NCBI GenBank assembly: GCA_021773555.1
Contig: JAJFKA010000079.1
Span: 1 to 41,744, forward strand
Source of the DNA: Gammaproteobacteria bacterium
GTDB lineage: Bacteria; Pseudomonadota; Gammaproteobacteria; Pseudomonadales; Azotimanducaceae
Direction of reading: 5' to 3'
DNA: 41,744 nucleotides
Part shown: piece by piece, positions 1-7,113 of the stretch
How positions within the stretch are numbered: position 1 is the first letter of the stretch
Layout of the letters: every line of letters starts with the position of its first letter
The notes under the pieces: model-generated
Databases searched by the model: none
Seen by the model: only the letters and a program-made list of their open reading frames with translations
Told to the model about the DNA's origin: nothing
Position numbers and translations under genes: made by a program

Positions 1-476
1 CCGCCTCGTTTGCGGTCCTCATGATAAGCCTCCATCTCATGCAGATAATTGAACCGGGTAACGTCCTTAGCGCTCTTATCCGGGACGAACACAAACGTCA
101 GGCGGGCGAAGTCGAAGAAATGCGCAAATACGAATGGCGCACGCGGGTAATGCACCAGCGAAGTTACTATAGTCAACTTAGCATAGTGGACTGACTGCAG
201 AAGCGATGAGGTTTGCGCAGCTTCATCTGCTGTGTGTGCGGTATCGACAAGCCTTGCCAGCACTCGCTGGGCGTCGATTCCTTCCCGGGCCAATTCGGCT
301 TCAACGTAAGCGTGGTGAGGTCCGGCGACCCCGTATGCGAGTTCGCCGCCGGTTATCACCACCTTGCTGGACGAATCTTCACGGAGCATGGTTGCCGCCT
401 CGATCACTCGCTCCCTGCCGTCGGGAGAAAGACCTTCATCTGTGTGGAAGGATGCGAGCAGCAGTATAACGTTCAC
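1..476 (-). CDS. YdcF/SanA-like DUF218 family protein (C-terminus beyond window)
   Basis: An open frame without stops runs from a GTG at 476 to the window edge, about 158 codons. It starts inside the stop codon of the phosphotransferase upstream (GTGA overlap), which implies translational coupling. The translation shows the DUF218 pattern: a hydrophobic strand VILLLASF near the start, then LSPDGRERVIEAATML, a VVITGGE turn, and later TIVTSLVHYPRA, matching the family's 'TGG' and 'VTSxxHxxRA' blocks. DUF218 proteins (YdcF, SanA, ElyC) bind nucleotide-like ligands or act in envelope metabolism; the exact role is unknown. No membrane helix precedes the domain, so this one looks cytoplasmic like YdcF. 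The family assignment is fairly sure, the function is not. The last residues seen (FNYLHEMEAYHEDRKRG) lie beyond the core domain. Confidence 0.75.
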   Translation of the reverse strand, partial: MNVILLLASFHTDEGLSPDGRERVIEAATMLREDSSSKVVITGGELAYGVAGPHHAYVEAELAREGIDAQRVLARLVDTAHTADEAAQTSSLLQSVHYAKLTIVTSLVHYPRAPFVFAHFFDFARLTFVFVPDKSAKDVTRFNYLHEMEAYHEDRKRG

Positions 477-1708
477 AGCATATCCGCTGTATTGGCGAGC
501 CACACCGTGGGGTCCCGCTGGTGATACCGACGTTCGGACGGCTCAATGTGGTCCAGAAATTTCTGGTAAATCGTTGCCATTCTGGCCGCCGCGATAGGCG
601 TGACAAGTTCAACCGCCTGTTCAACGTCAGCATCGGGCAGCGCGGCTTGCCAGCACTGGTTCCAATGCTCCCGGATTTCGTTTACCGCGGCCGCGGGCAC
701 TCGATCCAGCAGGGCCAGTTGATCCAACAGCGGGTGTCCAACACCACAATCACCCCAGTCAAGCAATGTCAGATTATCAGGTGTGCCACGCAGATTACCC
801 GGGTGAAAATCACCGTGAACAAAACTGTTGGCGATACCGCATTCCGCGAGTGCCGCAAAACGATCCTCAAGACCTGCTATGAATTGCCAAAGCCGCTTCG
901 TGTGTACCACTCCGAGTTCTGGCGCGCGACGTTCAACTACATCCCTGATCTGCCGCACAAGCTCGTTACCCCGCCAATCCGGCAAGCCAAGATTGAGCAG
1001 TTCGGTGTCGCGACGACACCAGCGTATTTGCATACCGACCAGCAGGCCGATCATTTGCTTTATCTCTTCCGGGCCAGCGTCATAGCGATCATCCCCCGGG
1101 ATTGCTTCGAACAACAATCGTGGTCCGGCAGAAGCGATCAGAATTGGTACAGATTCGTTTTCCAGCGCCTTGATGATTGCTCCTTCATGCTGAAAAAAGG
1201 GAGGTATTACCTTCAGCCAGAAATCTCTTCCACCGGCCTTAAGTTGCCAGATACTCGACAAATTCCAGCTTCTAACCTGCCTGGCCGGTCCAGATTGACT
1301 CAACCCTCGCGTGTCCAGTATCTCATATGCCCACGCAAGGTCGCTGGCAGGCCCACCGGGGCGCGCATAGCCGAGACGCCGCGGATCTTCATCCAGCTTT
1401 CCTGCCCAGGGTGCCAGCGGAAGATCTGGCGGGTTGTCGCCTTGCAGCTCAGCCAGGTAAGTCACGTGTCCACCATGCGGTTCGGCCTGTTCGCTGTCCA
1501 GCAATCTCAGGACGGTAACATCGATCTTGTCTCGTCGCGCAACCGCGGTCACGACATCACCGACCTCCTGCCACCAGGGCGTATCGACATCAATATCAGC
1601 GAGTGAACCGAGCACCTGGCCGGACCTGCCGAGCAGGACCACGCGGGCGCTCCTTCGCGGTGGTTGGGTTTCCACTGAAGTTGAATTCACGGCGCTCCCT
1701 TGACCCAT
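473..1708 (-). CDS. APH-like phosphotransferase with N-terminal extra domain
   Basis: A 411-residue protein. Its C-terminal two thirds (about 145-400) are an aminoglycoside phosphotransferase/choline kinase fold: brace motif HGDFHPGN at 298-305 with the catalytic Asp, and the metal-binding LLDWGD at 315-320. An N-terminal region of about 110 residues (22-130: RVVLLGRSG, TPWWQEVGDVV, VTVLRLL, GGHVTYLAEL) resembles an extension I recall in actinobacterial homologues. The substrate is not predictable; such proteins phosphorylate small hydroxylated metabolites and need not confer resistance. The start overlaps the end of the lipoprotein gene upstream by 22 bases, and its stop overlaps the DUF218 start, so the three are probably one transcript. 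The exact start is uncertain, since the first 20 residues look unstructured. Confidence 0.8.
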   Translation of the reverse strand: MGQGSAVNSTSVETQPPRRSARVVLLGRSGQVLGSLADIDVDTPWWQEVGDVVTAVARRDKIDVTVLRLLDSEQAEPHGGHVTYLAELQGDNPPDLPLAPWAGKLDEDPRRLGYARPGGPASDLAWAYEILDTRGLSQSGPARQVRSWNLSSIWQLKAGGRDFWLKVIPPFFQHEGAIIKALENESVPILIASAGPRLLFEAIPGDDRYDAGPEEIKQMIGLLVGMQIRWCRRDTELLNLGLPDWRGNELVRQIRDVVERRAPELGVVHTKRLWQFIAGLEDRFAALAECGIANSFVHGDFHPGNLRGTPDNLTLLDWGDCGVGHPLLDQLALLDRVPAAAVNEIREHWNQCWQAALPDADVEQAVELVTPIAAARMATIYQKFLDHIEPSERRYHQRDPTVWLANTADML

Positions 1709-2301
1709 GATTCGATTCGGATATTTCTAAACCGAATCTCACCGCCGTTCGCTTTTTGAAGCGCGATATATCCCTGTTGATGAGCAGCGTCCTGTAGTTG
1801 CGCAGTGACTTCTCCATTGACGCTCGCAGTAATCCGGTCCCCCTGGGCAATGATTTCGTAAACACTCCATGTTCCGATTGTGTCGACATGGACGAGCGGC
1901 GGAGAGATGTGCCTGACAATAGCCCCGGTGCGAAATTCGGGATTAGGATGGTTATCCCAGATATTGATTTCGTAACAGCTATCCGGAGAAATGTCGCGGT
2001 GATCACCACAGCGAATAAACACTCCGGAGTTCACTCTTTCATCCGCACGGAATTCCAGGGTCAGCCTGAAATTCCGAAAGGCAGTATCGGTGACCAGCGT
2101 ACCATCGCCGCTGCTGTGATCGGCCAGCAATTGCCCGGCTTCCACCCGCCATTGTGCATCGCCAAGCTGATGCCAACCCTGCAGGGTCTCGCCATCAAAC
2201 AATTCAACAGCGGACTCTCCGGCAGTGTGCTGTGTACAGCCGGAGAGCAATCCAGATAACAGGTTCAGGGCAATCCAGCCCGGAAGCATTCGTTTCAACA
2301 C
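1687..2301 (-). CDS. DUF1080 / 3-keto-disaccharide hydrolase-like lipoprotein
   Basis: A 204-residue protein with a lipoprotein signal (hydrophobic stretch, then lipobox LLSGC with the lipidated Cys at about 22). The mature part is a concanavalin-like jelly roll of the DUF1080 type: ELFDGETLQGWHQLGD near the start, SGVFIRCGD and SCYEINIWDN in the middle, GYIALQKANGGEIRFRNIRIE at the end. DUF1080 proteins bind or cleave glycans, and some hydrolyse 3-keto-glycosides. At roughly 200 residues it is a single minimal domain. It is probably anchored to the inner leaflet of the outer membrane or to the periplasmic face of a membrane. It is the first gene of the run with the phosphotransferase and DUF218 genes; why a glycan-type lipoprotein should be co-expressed with them is unclear. 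Confidence 0.8.
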   Translation of the reverse strand: MLKRMLPGWIALNLLSGLLSGCTQHTAGESAVELFDGETLQGWHQLGDAQWRVEAGQLLADHSSGDGTLVTDTAFRNFRLTLEFRADERVNSGVFIRCGDHRDISPDSCYEINIWDNHPNPEFRTGAIVRHISPPLVHVDTIGTWSVYEIIAQGDRITASVNGEVTAQLQDAAHQQGYIALQKANGGEIRFRNIRIESWVKGAP

Positions 2302-2615
2302 CAGGGAATCGCCATCGTGAGTCCAGTCATGGTAGTGCAGTTCGAGGGTCGGGCTTGATTGTCATCGCGCTTAACGGGGCTGTCAACCAATCCAGGGAGA
2401 ATGCAATCGCGTGATTCAACCAAACGCCAACGATCAATCCCGCGTGGCTGTACTCATTTCAAAGCCCGGACAATGAAGCACCAGGTCCCCGGCAGGTGCA
2501 GCAATTCTACCGACCGTGCACAATAGATGGCTGCGAGGGGGGGGGCGCGGGACTGAATCTTAAAGTGGTACGCGCAGCCTTCGAGACAGATCAAAGAAGT
2601 GAAACCAGGTATGTA
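2302..2615. other. Intergenic region without recognised gene
   Basis: About 310 bases between the GrpB-type gene and the DUF1080 lipoprotein gene, both on the minus strand. I see no convincing reading frame on either strand. A run of nine G lies at 2537-2545 on the plus strand, in a position that would be upstream leader for the lipoprotein gene. The promoter for the lipoprotein-phosphotransferase-DUF218 set should be here, but no consensus element is obvious. Confidence 0.5.
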
Positions 2616-3191
2616 CTACAGAAAATTGTTATCGGGATGCCAGTCGTTAAGCTGCGCCCAGAGTTTCGCTCCCCGATAGATAGTATCCATGTAAGGGTCC
2701 TTAACACGATAGTAGGCGTCTGCATCGTTTTGGAAGTGACTGGCAAGTTCTTTTTTGACCTGCTCGTAGGCGTTACGCACCAGTTCATCGCTGCGAAGGT
2801 AGTCACGGAACAACAGCGCGTATTCCTGATTGAGCCGACCTTGTTCACGGACGTGGATATGGGTCCTTCTCCGGCCTGGGGCCTCACGAAGAAATCGTTT
2901 CTGCAACTCCATCGAATTTTCCGAAACGCCTGTTAACAAGTCATTGTTGACGGACTCCCGCAATCTGAATCCCGCCGCCTGAAGCTTCGTGAGGTAATCA
3001 GTCTGGCTCAGGTCTCTGACAGTGAGTTGGATATCCAGGATGTCCTTGGCTGCCAGATTCGGAACCGCTGTTGAGCCAATGTGGTCGATTCGAACAATCT
3101 CATCAGCAACGGTTTTCCTGATTTCCCTCGCCACCTCCGCGAATTGTTGTTCCCAATCCGCTCGATAAGCCACTATCACTATTTCACTCAT
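2616..3191 (-). CDS. GrpB family protein (UPF0157, nucleotidyltransferase fold)
   Basis: A 191-residue protein of the GrpB/UPF0157 family, at full family length. The N-terminus has the characteristic YRADWEQQFAEVAREI, then RIDHIGSTAVPNLAAKDILDIQL (about 35-57), where the GSTAV segment and the following Asp residues resemble the nucleotidyltransferase active site. The later H-I-H-V block and the C-terminal DYLRSDELVRNAYEQVKKELA helix also fit. Biochemical function is not settled for the family. The gene lies 25 bases downstream of the SPOR-like gene, in the same direction, and may be the last member of the transcript that begins near 7.0 kb. Family assignment is firm, role unknown. Confidence 0.88.
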   Translation of the reverse strand: MSEIVIVAYRADWEQQFAEVAREIRKTVADEIVRIDHIGSTAVPNLAAKDILDIQLTVRDLSQTDYLTKLQAAGFRLRESVNNDLLTGVSENSMELQKRFLREAPGRRRTHIHVREQGRLNQEYALLFRDYLRSDELVRNAYEQVKKELASHFQNDADAYYRVKDPYMDTIYRGAKLWAQLNDWHPDNNFL

Positions 3192-3216
3192 CCATGTGAC
3201 TCTTCTGGTGTAAGCA

Positions 3217-3927
3217 CTAGTCTGCGAGCCACTGCTGACAAATTTCCTTTGATCTGGCGGCAGGGTCGGTACGGCAGGCCGATTTTATTTTCTCGGCCTG
3301 TGCATTCGCGCGCCTGGCTTTCTCAAGCATCCGAACCATGCCAGGGTGAGTGCACAAGCTCGAATCTGGCAAACGAACGCAGTACTGTTCATAGGACTCA
3401 GTGGCCTCGAATTCCGGAAAAAGCGGTTCAGCTGGCATCAATTCTTTACTCGTATTGTCTGTCGAAGACTCGATAACACTAATCGAACCTGGTGCCTTAA
3501 CGATCGGTTCAACTGCTTCCACTAACGAGGCTTCCGCTGGTTCTTCCTTTCCTGGACCTTCCTCTGCTGGTTCTTCTTCAGCCGATCCTTCTTCAGTTGG
3601 ATACCGAGAAGACTGAGTCACGGGTTCTCGCAATCGCCACGCATCAACCTTAAAAGACTGCAGTTGCGATTTCTCGATTTGCGATTCCGGAATCAACACC
3701 CGGTACAGCTGTTTGTCTTCATCCAGCTGAATGATCACCTGCGCTCCCAACAGTTCGGTCAGTCTGACCTTTTCGGCAAGCGCATTTTTTTCATGGACAT
3801 AGCTACCCAGCACCCAATGTGAATCGGTCGCTGCCAGACTGTCAACGGAAAACAGGAATAGCACAAACAACAGAACTGTCGAACATCTCGCCATCAGCAC
3901 ACTTTTCTGGTGTTCCTCGGTTTTCAC
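3217..3927 (-). CDS. Secreted SPOR-like protein with acidic low-complexity linker
   Basis: Up to 236 residues. A hydrophobic signal segment (STVLLFVLFLFSVDSLA) ends at a likely cleavage after SLA. The start is ambiguous: GTG at 3927, or ATG at 3894, which gives a more usual signal peptide. After it, WVLGSYVHEKNALAEKVRLTELLGAQVIIQLDEDKQLYRVLI has the layout of a SPOR peptidoglycan-binding domain (about 38-80). A Glu/Pro-rich linker follows (about 108-132, repeats of EEEPAEE/KEEPAE type). The C-terminal part has four cysteines (EQYCVRLPDSSLC, SACRT, EICQQWL) that could form disulfides in the periplasm. I do not recognise this C-terminal domain. The SPOR call is by pattern only. Confidence 0.65.
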   Translation of the reverse strand: MKTEEHQKSVLMARCSTVLLFVLFLFSVDSLAATDSHWVLGSYVHEKNALAEKVRLTELLGAQVIIQLDEDKQLYRVLIPESQIEKSQLQSFKVDAWRLREPVTQSSRYPTEEGSAEEEPAEEGPGKEEPAEASLVEAVEPIVKAPGSISVIESSTDNTSKELMPAEPLFPEFEATESYEQYCVRLPDSSLCTHPGMVRMLEKARRANAQAEKIKSACRTDPAARSKEICQQWLAD

Positions 3928-3980
3928 TCATTTTGCGCACATTCAGGCAAGTGTCCAGATCAATTCCTGCCGCATGGCTG

Positions 3981-4487
3981 TCAGGTGTCGTTCTTTTCAC
4001 TCGCTGTCACATCGCGGTAGAGCTTCCCCCTGGCCCTGACGGGGTCAAGCAGAGACCAATCGCCCTGCTCCACTTCAAATCCGTTAGGAAAAGGTGGCCT
4101 TCTCTCCATGCCAAGTGATTTCATGACACGATCATCACGGTAGTAACAACTTGCGACCAGGCTGGTCAATGCTTTGATAAACTCCCTGTCAGCTGACTTG
4201 AAGGTAGCCATTAAACCCGGCAGATCTTCACTTGCGGCGTTGACGAGGCGACAATTGAACGCTTCCTGCGCCAACTCCTCCAGATTATCCAGGCCACGCT
4301 TCAGAATTTCTGCCTCATCACCGATGCTCCCAGCAATATCGTTAAATATCTTTTCATCATCCGCACCGGGAACCTGATATTCATGGCTTTCGGGAATCAT
4401 CAACCCGACAACCACCCTGAGACCGGCGAGCAGATCCTTCGAAAGAATTCCATTGGTTGCGTTATCGGTCGATATCAGTTCAGTCAT
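3981..4487 (-). CDS. Small subunit of GMC oxidoreductase (gluconate 2-dehydrogenase subunit 3-like)
   Basis: A 168-residue, mostly helical protein placed 8 bases after the stop of the GMC oxidoreductase, which is the usual place for the small subunit of membrane-bound GMC dehydrogenases. The sequence has an N-terminal LxAGLRVVVGLMIPES block and a C-terminal CYYRDDRVMKSLGMERRPPFPNGFEVEQGDWSLLDPVRARGKLYR tail. The tail 'CYY.D..V...LG...RPPFP.G' is typical of gluconate 2-dehydrogenase subunit 3-like proteins. Unlike many family members it shows no obvious Tat signal, so it would fold in the cytoplasm or travel with a partner. Role inferred: binding and maturation of the flavin subunit. Confidence in the pairing is higher than in the exact family. 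Confidence 0.7.
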   Translation of the reverse strand: MTELISTDNATNGILSKDLLAGLRVVVGLMIPESHEYQVPGADDEKIFNDIAGSIGDEAEILKRGLDNLEELAQEAFNCRLVNAASEDLPGLMATFKSADREFIKALTSLVASCYYRDDRVMKSLGMERRPPFPNGFEVEQGDWSLLDPVRARGKLYRDVTASEKNDT

Positions 4488-4495
4488 CGCAGTGC

Positions 4496-6097
4496 TCAGT
4501 CGAACAGATTGTCCAGGCGTTTTTTCATGCTGTCGGCTACATAAAGCGCCAGCGCCTGGATTGTTCGCGTCGGATTCACGCCGGCAGAAGTGACAAAAAT
4601 GCTGCCATCAACGATGAACAGGTTCCTGACGTCGTGGCTACGCCCCCATTCGTTCACCACAGACTTCTCAGGATCGGTGCCCATGCGCGCTGTACCCATC
4701 AGATGCCAGCCACCGGCACCAATCGGCGCCTCGGTCATCACGTCTCTCGCCCCTGCGGTTATAAGCAGTTCCGTCGCTCGGCTAACAGCGTGGCTCAGCA
4801 TCTTGCGGCTGTTTTCGCTCAGGGTGTAATTGATTTTTGGCGCGGGGATGCCATCGGCATCCTTTAATATCGGATCTAATGTCACCGTATTGTGTTCTTC
4901 CGGAAGGTCTTCACAAATTGCAACCATACCGGTAACTCGATTAAACATACTCCTGATTTGTGCGTGATGATCCGCACCCCACGCGACTCTGCCCGACAGC
5001 ATACCGGCGATGGCGGTGGCTACTGGTCCGCGGCCGCGTACAATTTCATAGGTATAGCCACGCACAAAGCCTCGACTGGCGTCCGTTTCATAAAATTCCT
5101 GACTCCAGATACAATTACCCGGGCCCCGGTATCCGTCCTGTTCCTCATCAAATATGCCCTGAATTGATGCATAAGGATGAAACATCAGGTTCCTGCCAAC
5201 GAGACCGCTGGTGTTTGCAAGTCCATCGGGAAAACTTTCGGACCTGGAGTTCAACAACAATCGTGGCGTACCCACGCCATTGCAGGCAAGTACCACCACG
5301 TGTGCTTTCAGTACCTGCTCGGTCCCTGCCTCGTCGTAGTAGATCACACCAGTGGCTCGACCCTTTTTATCAACGGTGATTTCCCGAACACGACAACCGG
5401 TACGTAACTCAACTCCGGCACGAATCGCTGCTGGCCAGTAAGTGATGTCGGTGCTCGCCTTGGCCCCCTCAGCGCAACCGCTGGTACAGGCTCCGAGATT
5501 CACGCAACCAGGACGACCATCGTATTCCTGACTGGCAATGGCACTGTCTGATGGCCACCAGTGCCAGCCAAGTTTGTTGAAGCCGCGCGCAAGTGTCTGC
5601 CCAGACTTGCCAAGCGGCAGTGGTGGCATGCTGGATTGCTTCGGAGGATAAGCCGGGTCACCGGACAGACCGGAGACACCCATCATCCTATCGTTCTGGT
5701 TGTAGTAGGGTTCCAGAAAGTCATAGTCAATCGGCCAGTCTTCCGCGACACCGTCCAGGGATTTAACCCTGAAATCCGAGGGATGGAAGCGTGGAAAATG
5801 TCCGGCGTAAAGTACCGTTCCTCCTCCTACGCCATTAAAATTTGCCACTGAAATTGGTGAGTCGGTAACGTTAATCGGATAGTCAGCCCTGGCCCGACGT
5901 TTGTTCGGATTGATATTAAAATCACCAAAGTGCCTTGCTTCCCAGTCCCTGCCGGTACTGGGATACTGCGCAGGATTCGTCCAGTCACCTTGTTCCAGGC
6001 ACACGATTTTCATGCGCGTCTCGGCAAGACTAAAGGCAACGGCCGCTCCGGAGGCACCGGCTCCTATGATGAGCACATCAACCGGGTCTTTCTGCAT
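4496..6097 (-). CDS. GMC family FAD-dependent oxidoreductase
   Basis: A 533-residue glucose-methanol-choline oxidoreductase of usual length. The Rossmann motif GAGASG is at about 12-17, followed by the Glu that binds the ribose (CLEQGDW). The substrate side has VGGGTVLYAGHFPRFHPSDF and a cysteine-rich stretch GRPGCVNLGACTSGCAEGAKAS seen in gluconate- and sorbitol-dehydrogenase relatives. The C-terminus carries the catalytic pair: His in GGWHLMGTARMGTDP and Asn in GVNPTRTIQAL. I chose the ATG at 6097 because GAGGTG precedes it and the gap to the selenoprotein stop is only 4 bases; an in-frame ATG at 6145 would overlap that gene. It probably oxidises an alcohol or sugar, passing electrons to a quinone or cytochrome if it is a dehydrogenase. 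Substrate unknown. Confidence 0.88.
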   Translation of the reverse strand: MQKDPVDVLIIGAGASGAAVAFSLAETRMKIVCLEQGDWTNPAQYPSTGRDWEARHFGDFNINPNKRRARADYPINVTDSPISVANFNGVGGGTVLYAGHFPRFHPSDFRVKSLDGVAEDWPIDYDFLEPYYNQNDRMMGVSGLSGDPAYPPKQSSMPPLPLGKSGQTLARGFNKLGWHWWPSDSAIASQEYDGRPGCVNLGACTSGCAEGAKASTDITYWPAAIRAGVELRTGCRVREITVDKKGRATGVIYYDEAGTEQVLKAHVVVLACNGVGTPRLLLNSRSESFPDGLANTSGLVGRNLMFHPYASIQGIFDEEQDGYRGPGNCIWSQEFYETDASRGFVRGYTYEIVRGRGPVATAIAGMLSGRVAWGADHHAQIRSMFNRVTGMVAICEDLPEEHNTVTLDPILKDADGIPAPKINYTLSENSRKMLSHAVSRATELLITAGARDVMTEAPIGAGGWHLMGTARMGTDPEKSVVNEWGRSHDVRNLFIVDGSIFVTSAGVNPTRTIQALALYVADSMKKRLDNLFD

Positions 6098-6101
6098 CAA
6101 T

Positions 6102-6860
6102 TCACCTCGCCCCATCCAGACGATCAACAATCGCACACCGGACACGGTCCGGTGCAGAACGAATCATGTAATCATCTGCCTGATCAACCCACTTAACCAA
6201 TCCATCGGCGCCCACCAGGAAGGTCGTTGGAATCGGCAGGTCAACAATCATGCCTTTTTTCGGCGCCACATTGCGCGTGGTACGCAGATTGTAGAGGTCA
6301 GTGATGCGAAGGTCGGCGTCACTTAAGACCACCGCATCCAGTCCATGTCTGCCACGTCCGGCCGCACTTTGAGTAACCGTATCTGAGCTGATCACCACGA
6401 GCCTGATACCCAGATTGTCCAGTTCCGGTTTTAATTCCTGCCATCGCCGCAACTCGGCGACACAATAAGGTCACCAGTGCCCCCTGAAAAACTTAAGCAG
6501 GAACGGCGTACCTGCGAGATGGGCAAGGTCAAACGGCTGGCCGCTATCGTCCGCGGCAATAAAATTTATTATTGAATCGCCGGTGGCAACCGCAGGTGCC
6601 TGGGCGTTCTGGATTGATTGCAGTCTAAGCGCTGGAAGTATTGTTCCCAGGAGCAACGCGAATGCCGCTGGAACCTTGCCAATCCAGCTACTGTCCAGAA
6701 AAAAAGTAAGCAAACCAAGCCCGGCGGCGAGCAACATCACCAGAAAATAGGGCGCACGCAATCTCGGCACATTAACCTTGAAAACCCTCGAGAAAAACAG
6801 ACCCATGACAAGCAGGATCAGAACACCTGCTGCTATGCCAACTATATCTCCTTGTATCAT
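6102..6860 (-). CDS. Membrane-anchored peroxiredoxin-like selenoprotein (in-frame UGA = Sec130)
   Basis: A single frame of 252 residues if the UGA at 6471-6473 is read as selenocysteine. Residues 1-95 hold three predicted membrane helices (DIVGIAAGVLILLVMGLFF, PYFLVMLLAAGLGLLTFFL, KVPAAFALLLGTILPAL). Residues 100-245 are an AhpC/TSA-type thioredoxin fold. Before the UGA comes GTPFLLKFFRGHW, after it PYCVAELRRWQELKPEL, so the motif is R-G-H-W-U-P-Y-C, where ordinary homologues have CPYC. Downstream, GIRLVVISSD and PIPTTFLVGADGLVKWVD (cis-Pro loop) complete the fold. The start is ATG 6860 with AAGGA upstream. Read with a normal stop, both halves would be non-functional. The active site probably faces the periplasm or cytoplasm as a peroxidase or disulfide reductase. 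It heads the GMC operon with a 4-base gap. Confidence 0.85.
6442..6473 (-). promoter_or_regulatory. Candidate bacterial SECIS element after the UGA
   Basis: On the minus strand the UGA (6473-6471) is followed after ten bases by UCGCC-GAGUUGC-GGCGA: a perfect 5-bp stem, extended at the base by G-U and U-G pairs, with a 7-base loop starting with G (hairpin 6462-6442). Bacterial SECIS hairpins sit just downstream of the UGA inside the coding region, with a short stem and a G in the apical loop, and bind SelB. The spacing from UGA to loop (15 bases) is at the short end of what is known. Confidence 0.6.
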
Positions 6861-6883
6861 CAATGTTCCTTATCCGATGCGCA

Positions 6884-7015
6884 TCACACTTCGGAGACGT
6901 TATTTAACAGGCGAGCGCGCTCGTAAAGTTCTGGCCCGCTGATCAGGTCCATCATGGCACCAACCGGGTGCGAGAAAAAGATAAGCAAGCCGATCCTGCC
7001 ATGGTTGGACACCAT
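6884..7015 (-). CDS. Possible small protein (43 aa) upstream of the selenoprotein
   Basis: A short frame from ATG 7015 to TGA 6884 ends 23 bases before the selenoprotein start. The peptide begins MVSNHGRIGLLIFFSHPVGA and ends ERARLLNNVSEV; it has one hydrophobic stretch (GLLIFF) and otherwise looks like a genuine protein. The frame also stays open further upstream, through the region antisense to the start of the MFS gene, so it may instead be the 3' remnant of a longer lost gene. No good ribosome site precedes the ATG. I do not recognise a family. It could be a small operon member, a leader, or a fragment. Confidence 0.3.
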   Translation of the reverse strand: MVSNHGRIGLLIFFSHPVGAMMDLISGPELYERARLLNNVSEV

Positions 7016-7113
7016 TATGCCCTGATCAACTGAACATTGACCAAACCCGACCAATTTGTCATGTTCCTTGGGCTGACTCGATTGAAGTACACTACACCGA
7101 CTCCGAAGAAGGA

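Noticed and set aside
521-1606. Long plus-strand frame of 361 codons
   Set aside because: It is antisense to the phosphotransferase, whose motifs (HGDFHPGN, LDWGD) are unmistakable; the plus-strand translation has no recognisable features.
473-1708. Aminoglycoside resistance gene
   Set aside because: The APH fold is shared by many metabolite kinases; the extra N-terminal domain and operon give no sign of resistance.
2537-2545. Run of nine G as a possible phase-variable tract
   Set aside because: It lies in a noncoding gap, far from a likely promoter box or reading frame, so there is no sign that length change would matter.
6102-6863. Reading the region as two separate genes (130-codon and 116-codon)
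   Set aside because: The two frames are the same frame, join into one continuous thioredoxin fold around the UGA, and the second has no ribosome site.
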